Positions 45,546-54,206 of a DNA stretch of 64,000 bases are shown here, piece by piece; position 1 is the first letter of the stretch, and each line of letters begins with the position of its first letter. The notes under the pieces were generated by a model, which ran no database searches, was not told the DNA's origin, and saw only the letters and a program-made list of their open reading frames with translations. Made by a program: the position numbers and the translations under genes. This stretch comes from Collinsella aerofaciens (GTDB lineage: Bacteria > Actinomycetota > Coriobacteriia > Coriobacteriales > Coriobacteriaceae). The DNA lies in the NCBI GenBank assembly GCA_008671135.1, contig RQAP01000033.1, positions 8,544-72,543 of the forward strand. Reading direction: 5' to 3'.

Positions 45546-46994
45546 ATGCATATGTCTTTGCTAAACCGCGTACAGCAGCTGCCGAAGGGCTTTGTTTGGG
45601 GCGCCGCAACCGCCGCGTACCAAACGGAAGGTTCCACGAAGGTGGCAGGCAAGGGTAAGACCATGTGGGACGATTACCTTGTCGCCCAGGGTCGCTTTTT
45701 GCCCGACCCGGCCAGTGATTTCTACAACCGCTACGAGGAGGATATCCGCCTTTCTGCCGAGCATGGACTCAACGCCATCCGTGTGTCCATCGCCTGGACC
45801 CGCATCTTCCCCAACGGCGACGATGCCGAGCCCCTCGCCGAGGGCGTTAAGCACTACCACGAGCTGTTCGCCTGCTGCAAAAAGTATGGCGTCGAGCCCT
45901 ATGTGTCCCTGCATCACTTTGACTCCCCCGCCGCCCTGTTCAACCAGGGCGACTGGCTCAACCGCAAGACCGTCAACGCCTATGTGCGCTATGCCGAGTT
46001 CTGCTTCCGCGAGTTCCGCGAGGTCAAGAATTGGTTCACCATCAACGAGCTCATCAGCCTCTCGCACTCCCAATACATCCAAGGCAACTTCCCGCCCAAC
46101 CATCACTTTGATGTGACGAGCGGCATCCAGAGCCAGCACAACGAGCTCGTTGCCCACGCCCGCGCCGTCAACCTGTATAAGGATCTTGACGAGACCGAGC
46201 ACCTGGGCGGACGCATTGGCATGGTCAACGTCCTGACGCCGGCATATCCTGCCACAGACTCGCCCGCCGACCAGCACGCCGCTGACCTGTACAACGCCTT
46301 CTACACCGACTTCATCATGGACGGCGCCTTCCTGGGTCACTACTCCGCGCGCACCCTCTCACTCATCAACGAGATTCTGCGTGCCAACAACGCCACGCTT
46401 ACGGTTGAGGACAGCGACATGGAGGAGCTCGCCAAGGCGGCGCCCCGCAACGATATGTTCGGCCTCAACTACTATCAGTCGGCGTTTATCGCCGCCTACG
46501 ATGGCGAGTCCACCAACAGCTTTAACGGCACCGGAGACAAGGGCACCTCGTGCTTTAAGTTTAAGGGCGTCGGGCAGCAGGTCGATATGCCGGGTATCCC
46601 CACCACCGACTGGGATTGGCTCATCTACCCGCAAGGCCTCTACGACACGCTCAAGCACATCAGCGCCACCTATCCCAACCTCCCCGTCATCTATATCACC
46701 GAAAACGGCCTGGGCCACAAGGACCCCGAGCCCGACGCAAACGGCATCGTCGCCGATCCCGAGCGCATCGACTTTGTCGACCAGCACATGGAGAAGGTGC
46801 TCCGGGCGCGCGCCGAGGGCGTCGACGTCCAGGGCTACTTTATCTGGAGCCTGCAGGACCAGTTCTCGTGGGCCAACGGCTATAACAAGCGCTACGGCCT
46901 GTTCTACATCGACTTCGACACGCAAAAACGCTACATCAAGCAGTCGGCACTCTGGTACAAGGAGCTCGCCGACACTATGGCGGACGCGCAGTAG
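45546..46994 (+). CDS. GH1 6-phospho-beta-glycosidase, module 2
   Basis: The 482-residue GH1 enzyme has FVWGAATAAYQTEG, acid/base E168 in TINELI and nucleophile E386 in ITENGLG. It resembles LacG (PDPASDFYNRYEEDIRLS) but is more divergent than the other two GH1 enzymes here, so phospho-beta-galactosidase or phospho-beta-glucosidase are both possible. It precedes its PTS permease, the reverse of modules 1 and 3. The ATG at 45546 and another at 45552 share one GAGAGGG site. The permease gene after it is frameshifted. Confidence 0.87.
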   Translation: MHMSLLNRVQQLPKGFVWGAATAAYQTEGSTKVAGKGKTMWDDYLVAQGRFLPDPASDFYNRYEEDIRLSAEHGLNAIRVSIAWTRIFPNGDDAEPLAEGVKHYHELFACCKKYGVEPYVSLHHFDSPAALFNQGDWLNRKTVNAYVRYAEFCFREFREVKNWFTINELISLSHSQYIQGNFPPNHHFDVTSGIQSQHNELVAHARAVNLYKDLDETEHLGGRIGMVNVLTPAYPATDSPADQHAADLYNAFYTDFIMDGAFLGHYSARTLSLINEILRANNATLTVEDSDMEELAKAAPRNDMFGLNYYQSAFIAAYDGESTNSFNGTGDKGTSCFKFKGVGQQVDMPGIPTTDWDWLIYPQGLYDTLKHISATYPNLPVIYITENGLGHKDPEPDANGIVADPERIDFVDQHMEKVLRARAEGVDVQGYFIWSLQDQFSWANGYNKRYGLFYIDFDTQKRYIKQSALWYKELADTMADAQ

Positions 46995-47020
46995 CGCATC
47001 GCCTCGCTTTCCCCCGAGAA

Positions 47021-47057
47021 GGGAGCGGCCCTATGCGATACAAACCCAGCCGCTCCC
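47021..47057 (+). other. Intercistronic hairpin GH1-EIICB, module 2
   Basis: GGGAGCGGC and its complement, loop 19 bases, no run of T. Confidence 0.5.
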
Positions 47058-47170
47058 CTCTCTCCCCCTGGGACCGACCCCGCCTGCACCCGGGCTTTTA
47101 GCAAGCGGGAGACCGTATAGGTTTTCAACGTCCATGCCATTAAGATTTCATGCAAAGAGGAGCGTGAACT

Positions 47171-48938
47171 ATGGAATCGATCGTTAAGTTCTTGGAGAAA
47201 GGTCAGCCGTACTTCGACAAGGTCTCTAAGAACATCTACCTTCAGGCCATTAAAGACGGCTTTTTGGCAGCAATGCCCATCATCCTGTCTTCTTCTGTCT
47301 TCCTGCTTATTTCGACCCTGCCGGGCGTTGTCGCCACGGTCGGCGGCTTTACGCTGCCCGACTGGTGGAACGTCGACGTCGTGAACTTCTGCAACAAGGT
47401 TTACAACTTCACGATGGGCGTCGTGGGCATCATGGTCGCCGGCACCACCGCAAGCGCGCTGACCGGCTCCAAGAACCGCCGCATGCCTGCCGGCAAGGCC
47501 ATCAACGCCACGAGCACCATGGTCGCCGCCATGTGCGCTATGCTCATCTTGGCCGTTACCCAGACGAGTGCCAAGATCGACGGCGCCGATGTCTCGGTGT
47601 TCTTTACCGACAACATGGGCACCAAGGGCCTGCTGAGCTCCTTTGTCGCCGCATTTGCCACGGTCAACATCTATGCCTTCTGCATTAAGCGAGACATCAC
47701 CATCAAGCTGCCCAAAGAAGTCCCCGGCGCCATCGCCCAGAACTTCCGCGACATCTTCGCCTTCAGCTTCTCCATCCTGTTTGTCGCCGTCATCGACGTT
47801 ATCTGCCGCACCTGCTTGGCCGTCCCGTTTGCCAACGTCATCTCCACGCTGGTGAGCCCGCTGTTCGCCGCTGCCGATTCCTACGCCGGCCTCGCCCTCA
47901 TCTGGTTCATGATCCCGCTGTTCTGGTTCATGGGCATCCACGGCCCCTCGGTCGTTAAGCCTGCCCTCAACGCCGCGCTGTTTGGCAACATCACCAATCA
48001 CCACCAACCTCGCCACGCTGCAGGCCGGCGGTCACCCCGCCCTCGCCCTGACCGAAAACTTCGGTAACTACATCGGCGAACTCGGCGGCACCGGCGCCAC
48101 GTTCATTGTCCCGATCATCTTCCTGCTCTTTATGCGCTCCAAGCAGCTCAAGGCCGTCGGCAAAGCCTCTGTCGTGCCCGTGATGTTCGCCGTCAACGAG
48201 CCGCTGCTGTTCGCCGCGCCCATCATCCTCAACCCGTACTTCCTGATCCCGTTCCTGTTTGCCCCCGTGGCCAACGTCCTCATTGGTAAGTTCTTCATCG
48301 ACTTTTTGGGCATGAACGGCTTTATCTATGCCATGCCGTGGGCACTCCCCGGACCGATCGGCACCTTCATCGACACCAACTTCCAGCCGATCTCTCTGGT
48401 CCTGGTTGTCGTCCTGCTGGTCGTTGACTTCTTGATCTACTACCCGTTCTGCAAGGCCTACGACAACGTCCTGTGCAAGCAGGAGGCCGAGACCCTGGCC
48501 GAAGAAGAGGCCGAGGAGACCAAGGCCGTCAAGACCGCTGCCGCCCCCGCCGTTGAGGCTCCTGTTGTCGAGACCGCTTCTGCCACTGAGGCCTCCGCAG
48601 CTCCGTCCGCCCTTAAGGGCAAGGATCTGAGGGTTCTGGTTCTGTGCGCTGGCGCCGGCACCTCTGCACTGCTCGCCAACGCGCTTAAGGAAGGCGCCGA
48701 CGAGCTGGGCATCGACATTACCGCCAACGCCGGTGCCTACGGCAGCCACTACGCCATCATGGACCAGTACAACGTCATCGTCCTGGCTCCGCAGGTTCGC
48801 ACCTATTACAACGAGATGAAGGCCGACACCGACCGCCTGGGCATCACGCTGCTGTCGCCCAAGGGCAAACAGTACATCGACCTCACTAAGGATCCCAAGG
48901 GTGCCGTCGCCTGGATCGAGGAAAACCTCGAGGCATAA
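47171..48938 (+). pseudogene. PTS lactose-family EIICB, frameshifted by a 7-base duplication
   Basis: The gene starts MESIVKFLEKGQPYFDKVSKNIYLQA with AGGAG upstream and is intact to about residue 273 (HGPSVVKPALNAALFGNIT). There ATCACCA occurs twice in a row (47990-47996 and 47997-48003) and the frame shifts, ending at 48067. Removing one copy restores FGNITTNLATLQAGGHP and an open frame to 48938, 586 residues in all, including an EIIB domain with VLVLCAGAGTSALL. Both parts are otherwise clean, so the change is recent or an assembly error. If real, the downstream part could only be made from an internal start, as no membrane domain would be complete. Confidence 0.85.
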
Positions 48939-48970
48939 GACGCTGACACCACCTGCCGCTTGCAGACAAT

Positions 48971-49010
48971 AAATGGCCCGTGCATCGATGTGTGATGCGC
49001 GGGCCATTTT
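48971..49010 (+). terminator. Intrinsic terminator of module 2
   Basis: AAATGGCCCGTGCATC pairs with GATGCGCGGGCCATTT, one mismatch, followed by TTTTG. Confidence 0.75.
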
Positions 49011-49037
49011 GTTTAGACCGCACCCGTCCTCCTGTTC

Positions 49038-49253
49038 ATCTCAATCTGTAACATCTAGCCGAGTTTTTCGGTCCTAGCTGTTACAGATCGAGATGAACGC
49101 ACAGGCCAAGCCGAAAATCTCAATCTGTAACATGTAGACCACTTTTGACCGTCTAGTTGTTACAGATCGAGACAAACGGAATAAGCCGGGCCAAAAATCT
49201 CGATCTGTAACATCTAGCCGAGTTTTTGGGTCCTAGCTGTTACAGATTGAGAC
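49038..49253. repeat. Palindrome array B (3 units)
   Basis: Units of exactly 57 bases at 49038-49094, 49117-49173 and 49197-49253 (spacing 79 and 80). The centres alternate GCCGAG..., ACCACT..., GCCGAG.... The array lies between the convergent module 2 permease and the next LacI gene. Confidence 0.87.
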
Positions 49254-49275
49254 AAACGGAATAGGCCGAGCACGT

Positions 49276-50277
49276 CTACGCCCGCAAGTCCTTTACGCTG
49301 GAACGCTCGACCAGCACACCCGAGACAAGCGTACGGCTTCTGGAGCTCGGGGCTTCCAGACCTGAGACGACCTCGTTGAGCGCACGGGCGCCCAGCTCGC
49401 GGTGGCGAAACTTCACCGACGTCAGAATCGAGTTGGGAATCGTCTTGTAGAGTTCGTCATCAAAGCCGATCACGGACACATCATTGGGCACACTGAGCCC
49501 TTTGTCACGTAGAGCCATCATCACGCCGTTTGCCATGCAGTCGTTAGCAGCGAGGACCGCCGTGCAATCGGGCTTATCGGCAAGCACAAGGCCCGCGGCA
49601 TAGCCACTATCCGCATTCCAATCACCTTGCAGAGGCTCGGGCGGCTCAATGCCACGTGCCTCGAGTGCCGCACGCCAACCTTTCATACGACACTGGCTCG
49701 ACAGCGACTCTTTCTTACCAGAGACGAAGTATACGTTCTTGTGCCCGCGATTTAAGAAGTACTCGCACGCCATGCGCGCACCACCCTCTTGATCGTCACT
49801 AACGGTAGAGCAGGTAGGATGCTCCATCGGCGTGATAATCACCGTCTTGAGGTCCTTCGGTGCCTCAAAGGTATCAAAGTCATCGACCATCTGGCGCAGG
49901 TTGAAGATCATGCCATCAACAGGCAGCTGCGACATCCTGCGCGCCGCTTCGGCAAGGGTCATCTTCTCCCCCGCGCGCTTCTTAATCATCGTGAGCGCGA
50001 AGCCGCGTTCTTCGGCGGCATCGGCGATACCGTCAATCATGTCCACAGCGCCGCCCGACAAGTGGAACATCACCACGCCGATGCACCCGTAACGGCCCAA
50101 CTTGAGCGAACGCGCGGCATAGTTGGTTCGAAATCCGAGCGCCTCCATGGCCGAATGGACCTTATCGCGTGTCGACTCTCGCACGCTATCGGGCTCGTTG
50201 ATCGCGCGCGACACCGTCTTGAGAGAAACACCCGCGGCAATCGCCACGTCGTTCATCGAAACGTTTTTCTTGTCCAT
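49276..50277 (-). CDS. LacI family repressor of the third PTS-GH1 module
   Basis: The 333-residue protein starts MDKKNVSMNDVAIAAGVSLKTVSRAINEPDSV and has a core with DGMIFNLRQM and VLAANDCMANGVMMAL. It is divergent from the EIICB-GH1 pair at 50562-53837. A perfect palindrome ATGACAACGTTGTCAT lies between them at 50442. The start at 50277 is set by the family head; the ribosome site is weak. It is the most divergent of the four related repressors, and its operator differs accordingly. Confidence 0.86.
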   Translation of the reverse strand: MDKKNVSMNDVAIAAGVSLKTVSRAINEPDSVRESTRDKVHSAMEALGFRTNYAARSLKLGRYGCIGVVMFHLSGGAVDMIDGIADAAEERGFALTMIKKRAGEKMTLAEAARRMSQLPVDGMIFNLRQMVDDFDTFEAPKDLKTVIITPMEHPTCSTVSDDQEGGARMACEYFLNRGHKNVYFVSGKKESLSSQCRMKGWRAALEARGIEPPEPLQGDWNADSGYAAGLVLADKPDCTAVLAANDCMANGVMMALRDKGLSVPNDVSVIGFDDELYKTIPNSILTSVKFRHRELGARALNEVVSGLEAPSSRSRTLVSGVLVERSSVKDLRA

Positions 50278-50360
50278 CGTTGTCACTGCTTCTCCACTCG
50301 GTTCTCTATCGCTTGTTTTTTGCGTTCTAGCATACACCACCTGCCTGACTGATAAATCAA

Positions 50361-50371
50361 CCGTTTACCGA
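50361..50371 (+). promoter_or_regulatory. CCGTTYACCGA motif, module 3
   Basis: CCGTTTACCGA lies 201 bases upstream of the permease gene, in sense. Confidence 0.5.
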
Positions 50372-50418
50372 ACGATATCGACCACTCACCCGTATATCCT
50401 TGTTGCTCTTCCAAAAAT

Positions 50419-50434
50419 GTCTTACGTTGTCATT
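50419..50434 (+). promoter_or_regulatory. Module 3 operator 1
   Basis: TGTCTTACGTTGTCAT shares its right half with the palindrome at 50442. Confidence 0.5.
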
Positions 50435-50441
50435 AACGAAA

Positions 50442-50457
50442 TGACAACGTTGTCATT
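50442..50457. promoter_or_regulatory. Module 3 operator 2, perfect palindrome
   Basis: ATGACAACGTTGTCAT, 23 bases from operator 1 and 105 bases before the permease start. Confidence 0.7.
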
Positions 50458-50561
50458 TCACAATGCCTTCCTTAAGCAGGAAGGTTTCCGGGCAGTCCTG
50501 ACCATCCATCGACGACCAGTTCCATCCACATGCATCGCACATCAAGTAGCAAAGGAGCTCT

Positions 50562-52340
50562 ATGGACGCCATCGTAAAGATGCTCGAAAAGCATCAACCG
50601 TTCTTCGAGAAGATCTCGAGGAACATCTACCTCCAGGCCATCAAGGACGGATTCCTTGGGTGCATGCCCATTGTCCTCACCTCTTCGATCTTCCTGCTGA
50701 TTGCCACCCTTCCTGGCGTAGTTGGCATCACGCTGCCCCAGCCGCTCATCGACTGGTGCAACAAGCTGTACAACTTCACCATGGGCGTCATGGGCATCAT
50801 GGTTGCCGGCACCACCGCCAAGAACTTCACGGCTTCCATGAACCGTCGCATGCCCGCCGGCAAGGTGCTCAACGACGGCTCCACCATGGTGGCCGCCCAG
50901 TGCAGCATGCTGCTGCTCGCTGTTACGCAGTTCACCACCAAGTTCGATGGCTCCGAGCTTTCGGTCTTCGATTGCACCAGCATGGGTACGCGCGGTCTGT
51001 TCTCGGCCTATATCGCCGCGTTCATTACCGTGTGGGTCTATAAGTTCTGCGTCTCGCGCGATCTGACCATTATGCTGCCCAAGGAGGTTCCGGGCGCCAT
51101 CGCTCAGAACTTCCGCGACATCATCCCCTTTGGCGGCGCTGTCATCATCTGCGGCATCATCGATGTTGTCGTGCGCAACCTCATGGGCGTTCCGTTCTCC
51201 GAGCTGCTCATCAAGCTGCTCTCCCCGCTCTTCACTGCGGCAGAAACCTATCCTGGCCTTATCCTTATCCAGGCAGCCACCGCGTTCTTCTGGTTCATCG
51301 GTGTCCATGGTCCTTCGATTGTCCAGCCGGGCATCGACCCCATCCGTCTTGCCAACCAGGCTGAGAACCTGCAGGTTCTGCTGGCCGGCGGCCACCCCGC
51401 CCACTCCCTCACCTTTAACATGTCGCTCGTGGGTGAGTTCGGCGGCACCGGCGCCACGTTCATCGTGCCGCTTCTGCTGATTCTCTTTATGAAGTCCAAG
51501 CAGCTCAAAGCCGTCGGTAAGGCCTCGATCGTTCCTGTTGCCTTCGCCGTCAACGAACCGCTGCTCTTTGGCGCGCCGATGATCCTTAACCCCTACATGC
51601 TCATCCCCTTTGTTGCCGCCGGCTGCGTCAACGTAAGTGTTGCCAAGTTCTTTATCGACAACGTGGGCATGAACGGCTTCTCCTTCGTGGTGCCTTGGGC
51701 TACCCCTGCCCCCATCGGCATCTTCATCACCACGAACTTCCAGCTTATCGCCCTGGTATTTGTCGCGATCATCATCTTGCTGGACGCCATCATCTACCTG
51801 CCGTTCTTGAAGGCATACGATAAGCTGCTCTGCGACCAGGAGGCCGAGCGCGCCGCCGAGCTGGGTCTCGAGTCCAACGGTGCTGCCGCCATCGCCGCCA
51901 GCACCTCTGCGCCCGCCATCGAGCAGACCGCCGCTGCCGTCGAGCCGACCGCCGCTGCCGCCGACAGCAAGCCTGTCGCCGATCAGCCCGAGCCCGCCGC
52001 CGACGCATCCGCTAAGAAGGACGTCGACGGTCTGAAGGTCCTCGTCCTGTGCGCCGGCGCCGGCACCTCTGCCATGCTCGCCAACGCCATCAAGGAAGGT
52101 GCTGCGCAGACCGGAGAGAACATCGCTTCCTCCGCAGGCGCCTATGGCCAGCACACTGCCATCATGGGTCAGTACGATGTCATCGTGCTCGCCCCGCAGG
52201 TTCGTAGCTACTACAACGACATGAAGGCCGACACTGATCGTCTGGGCATTAAGCTGCTCGCTCCCCGCGGTAAGGAATATATCGACCTTACTCGCGACCC
52301 CGCTGGCGCCATCAAGTGGCTCCGCGAGAACCTCGACTAG
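50562..52340 (+). CDS. PTS lactose/cellobiose-family EIICB, module 3
   Basis: The 592-residue permease starts MDAIVKMLEKHQPFFEKISRNIYLQA. It has the lactose-family EIIC domain (AGTTAKNF, IMLPKEVPGAIAQNFRD, FWFIGVHGPSIVQPGI), an Ala/Pro-rich linker at about residues 430-490, and an EIIB domain with phospho-cysteine C497 in VLVLCAGAGTSAM. It has no EIIA, so LacF (38707) or another must serve it. It is closer to the two broken permeases than to lacE, so a beta-glucoside or other beta-galactoside is a likely substrate. Confidence 0.9.
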   Translation: MDAIVKMLEKHQPFFEKISRNIYLQAIKDGFLGCMPIVLTSSIFLLIATLPGVVGITLPQPLIDWCNKLYNFTMGVMGIMVAGTTAKNFTASMNRRMPAGKVLNDGSTMVAAQCSMLLLAVTQFTTKFDGSELSVFDCTSMGTRGLFSAYIAAFITVWVYKFCVSRDLTIMLPKEVPGAIAQNFRDIIPFGGAVIICGIIDVVVRNLMGVPFSELLIKLLSPLFTAAETYPGLILIQAATAFFWFIGVHGPSIVQPGIDPIRLANQAENLQVLLAGGHPAHSLTFNMSLVGEFGGTGATFIVPLLLILFMKSKQLKAVGKASIVPVAFAVNEPLLFGAPMILNPYMLIPFVAAGCVNVSVAKFFIDNVGMNGFSFVVPWATPAPIGIFITTNFQLIALVFVAIIILLDAIIYLPFLKAYDKLLCDQEAERAAELGLESNGAAAIAASTSAPAIEQTAAAVEPTAAAADSKPVADQPEPAADASAKKDVDGLKVLVLCAGAGTSAMLANAIKEGAAQTGENIASSAGAYGQHTAIMGQYDVIVLAPQVRSYYNDMKADTDRLGIKLLAPRGKEYIDLTRDPAGAIKWLRENLD

Positions 52341-52354
52341 TTCCTCCCTCTGTT

Positions 52355-52381
52355 GGTGCCCGGATCCCCAGTTCGGGCACC
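52355..52381 (+). other. Intercistronic hairpin EIICB-GH1, module 3
   Basis: GGTGCCCG and its complement in the 75-base gap, no run of T. Confidence 0.5.
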
Positions 52382-52415
52382 TCTCCCTATTCGTATCCCA
52401 CAGAAAGGATGACTC

Positions 52416-53837
52416 ATGACCAACCCCATGCAGTTCCCCGACGGCTTTGTGTTTGGCGGCGCCACCGCTGCTTACCAGGTTGAGGGCGAGACCCGTACGC
52501 ACGGCAAGGGCAAAGTGCCCTGGGACGATTTCCTGGCAGCTCAGGGTCGCTTCTCCCCCGATCCCGCAAGCGATTTCTACAACAAGTACCCGGTCGATAT
52601 CGACCTGTGCCAGCGCTTCGGCATCAACGGTATTCGCGTCTCCATCGCTTGGAGCCGCATCTTCCCCAACGGTACTGGCGAGATCAACCCCGAGGGTGTT
52701 GCCTTCTATCACGAGCTCTTTGCCACCTGCAATAAAGCCGGCGTTATCCCCTATGTCACGCTCGATCACTTCGATACGCCCGAGGCCTTTTACCAGAACG
52801 GCGGCGAGGGCTTCCTGACGCGCACGACGATCGACGCCTTTGTCGAGTACGCCAAGTTCTGCTTTGCCGAGTTCACCGAGGTCAAGCACTGGTTTACCTT
52901 TAACGAGATCCCCGCGACCGCCGAGGGCAGCTTTATCGTCGGCAACTGGCCGCACGGCGAGAAGTATCGCCTGGATAAGGCCTTCCAGCTCATGCACAAC
53001 ATGATGGTGGCCCACGCCAAGGCTGTCGTCGCCTTCCATGAGGGCGGTTTTGAGGGCGAGATTGGCATTGTCCAGAACCTGGAGCCCAAGTATCCCCTCG
53101 ACCCCAACAACGCCGCCGACTGCGAGGCAGCTCGCATGGCCGACGTCATCAACAACCGCTGGGTACTCGACGCCACCTTCCGCGGCCACTATGCAGCCGA
53201 CACCATGGAAGCTGCGACCAAGCTGGCCCATATCGCCGGCGGCGAGCTCGACATCCGCGACGAGGACATCGCCGCGCTGACCGCCGCGCTCCCCTACAAC
53301 GATTGCCTGGGCGTCAACACCTACAAGTGCCAGTTCCTGCGTGCCGCCGAGGGCGAAAACGACATCAACCACAATGGCACCGGCGACAAGGGCTCCTCGC
53401 GCTGGTTCCTCAAGGGCGTGGGCGAGTCATGCGTGCGCGAAGGCATACCCACCACCGATTGGGACTGGATTATCTATCCCGAGGGCCTCTACGACCTGCT
53501 GCTCCGCATTAAGAACGATTACCCCAACTACAAGAAGATCTACATTACCGAGAACGGCATGGGCTATAAGGACGACTTTGAGGACGGCTTTATTGACGAC
53601 GCCCCTCGTATCGATTACATGCGTCAGCATCTCGCATGGATCCTCAAGGCAATCGACGGCGGCGTAAACGTTGACGGTTACTTTGTGTGGTCGCTGCAGG
53701 ACCAGTTCTCCTGGACCAACGGCTACAACAAGCGCTACGGCCTGTTCTACATCGACTTTGAGACCCAGAAGCGCTATCCCAAGGCGAGCGCGTACTGGTA
53801 CAAGAACGTCTCGGAGACCGGCCTGCTTATGGCCTAA
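52416..53837 (+). CDS. GH1 6-phospho-beta-glycosidase, module 3
   Basis: The 473-residue enzyme has FVFGGATAAYQVEG, acid/base E164 in TFNEIP and nucleophile E379 in ITENGMG. It is very close to LacG at 42464 across the chain (FSPDPASDFYNKYPVDIDLC), so 6-phospho-beta-galactosidase activity is likely, though the paired permease is of another branch. AAAGGATG precedes the ATG. A terminator and palindrome array C follow. Confidence 0.88.
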   Translation: MTNPMQFPDGFVFGGATAAYQVEGETRTHGKGKVPWDDFLAAQGRFSPDPASDFYNKYPVDIDLCQRFGINGIRVSIAWSRIFPNGTGEINPEGVAFYHELFATCNKAGVIPYVTLDHFDTPEAFYQNGGEGFLTRTTIDAFVEYAKFCFAEFTEVKHWFTFNEIPATAEGSFIVGNWPHGEKYRLDKAFQLMHNMMVAHAKAVVAFHEGGFEGEIGIVQNLEPKYPLDPNNAADCEAARMADVINNRWVLDATFRGHYAADTMEAATKLAHIAGGELDIRDEDIAALTAALPYNDCLGVNTYKCQFLRAAEGENDINHNGTGDKGSSRWFLKGVGESCVREGIPTTDWDWIIYPEGLYDLLLRIKNDYPNYKKIYITENGMGYKDDFEDGFIDDAPRIDYMRQHLAWILKAIDGGVNVDGYFVWSLQDQFSWTNGYNKRYGLFYIDFETQKRYPKASAYWYKNVSETGLLMA

Positions 53838-53859
53838 CTTTTGCCGCATACCCCCTGTC

Positions 53860-53903
53860 GGCCGCATACGAATCCCTCCACGGGTTCGCATGCGGCCTTT
53901 TTG
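53860..53903 (+). terminator. Intrinsic terminator of module 3
   Basis: GGCCGCATACGAA pairs with TTCGCATGCGGCC, one mismatch, followed by TTTTTG. Confidence 0.75.
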
Positions 53904-53932
53904 TTTTTTGGTCGGACCTGAGCGGGCCGTTT

Positions 53933-54069
53933 GTCTCGATTTGTAACATCTAGCCGAGTATTTCGGCCCTAGTTGTTACAAATCGAGACAAACAGAACGC
54001 CCGAGCAGAAATATCTAAATCTGTAACACGTAGCCCACTTTCGACCGTCTACCTGTTACAGATCAAGAC
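53933..54069. repeat. Palindrome array C (2 units)
   Basis: Units at 53933-53989 and 54013-54069, 80 bases apart. Unit 1 has GATTTG/CAAATC in the arms where most units have GATCTG/CAGATC, a paired change. Confidence 0.85.
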
Positions 54070-54123
54070 AATAAGATAGTCAAATCCAAACTTTCCAAGC
54101 AGTTATGAAGCATGGTTTCTAGT

Positions 54124-54198
54124 TTTCGGTATCACGAACATACTTTCGGTATCATTTAATGGTATTATGATATCGAAAGTATGTTCGTGATACCGAAA
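54124..54198. promoter_or_regulatory. Long palindromic operator/promoter of the Fic gene
   Basis: Arms of about 31 bases (54124-54155 and 54166-54198) contain four copies of TTTCGGTATCA or a close variant, two per arm, inverted around TATTAT, a good -10 box at 54163. The right arm runs into the ribosome site of the Fic gene. Autorepression by the Fic protein's C-terminal DNA-binding domain is the simple reading. Confidence 0.7.
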
Positions 54199-54206
54199 GG
54201 AGCCGC

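Noticed and set aside
50472..53372. A 966-residue open frame on the minus strand, and similar long frames at 40553-42385, 10352-12310, 13815-14474 and elsewhere
   Set aside because: They lie antisense to well-recognised genes, in the frame that GC-rich codon use keeps open, have biased composition (Asp/Gly/His/Val) and no ribosome sites.
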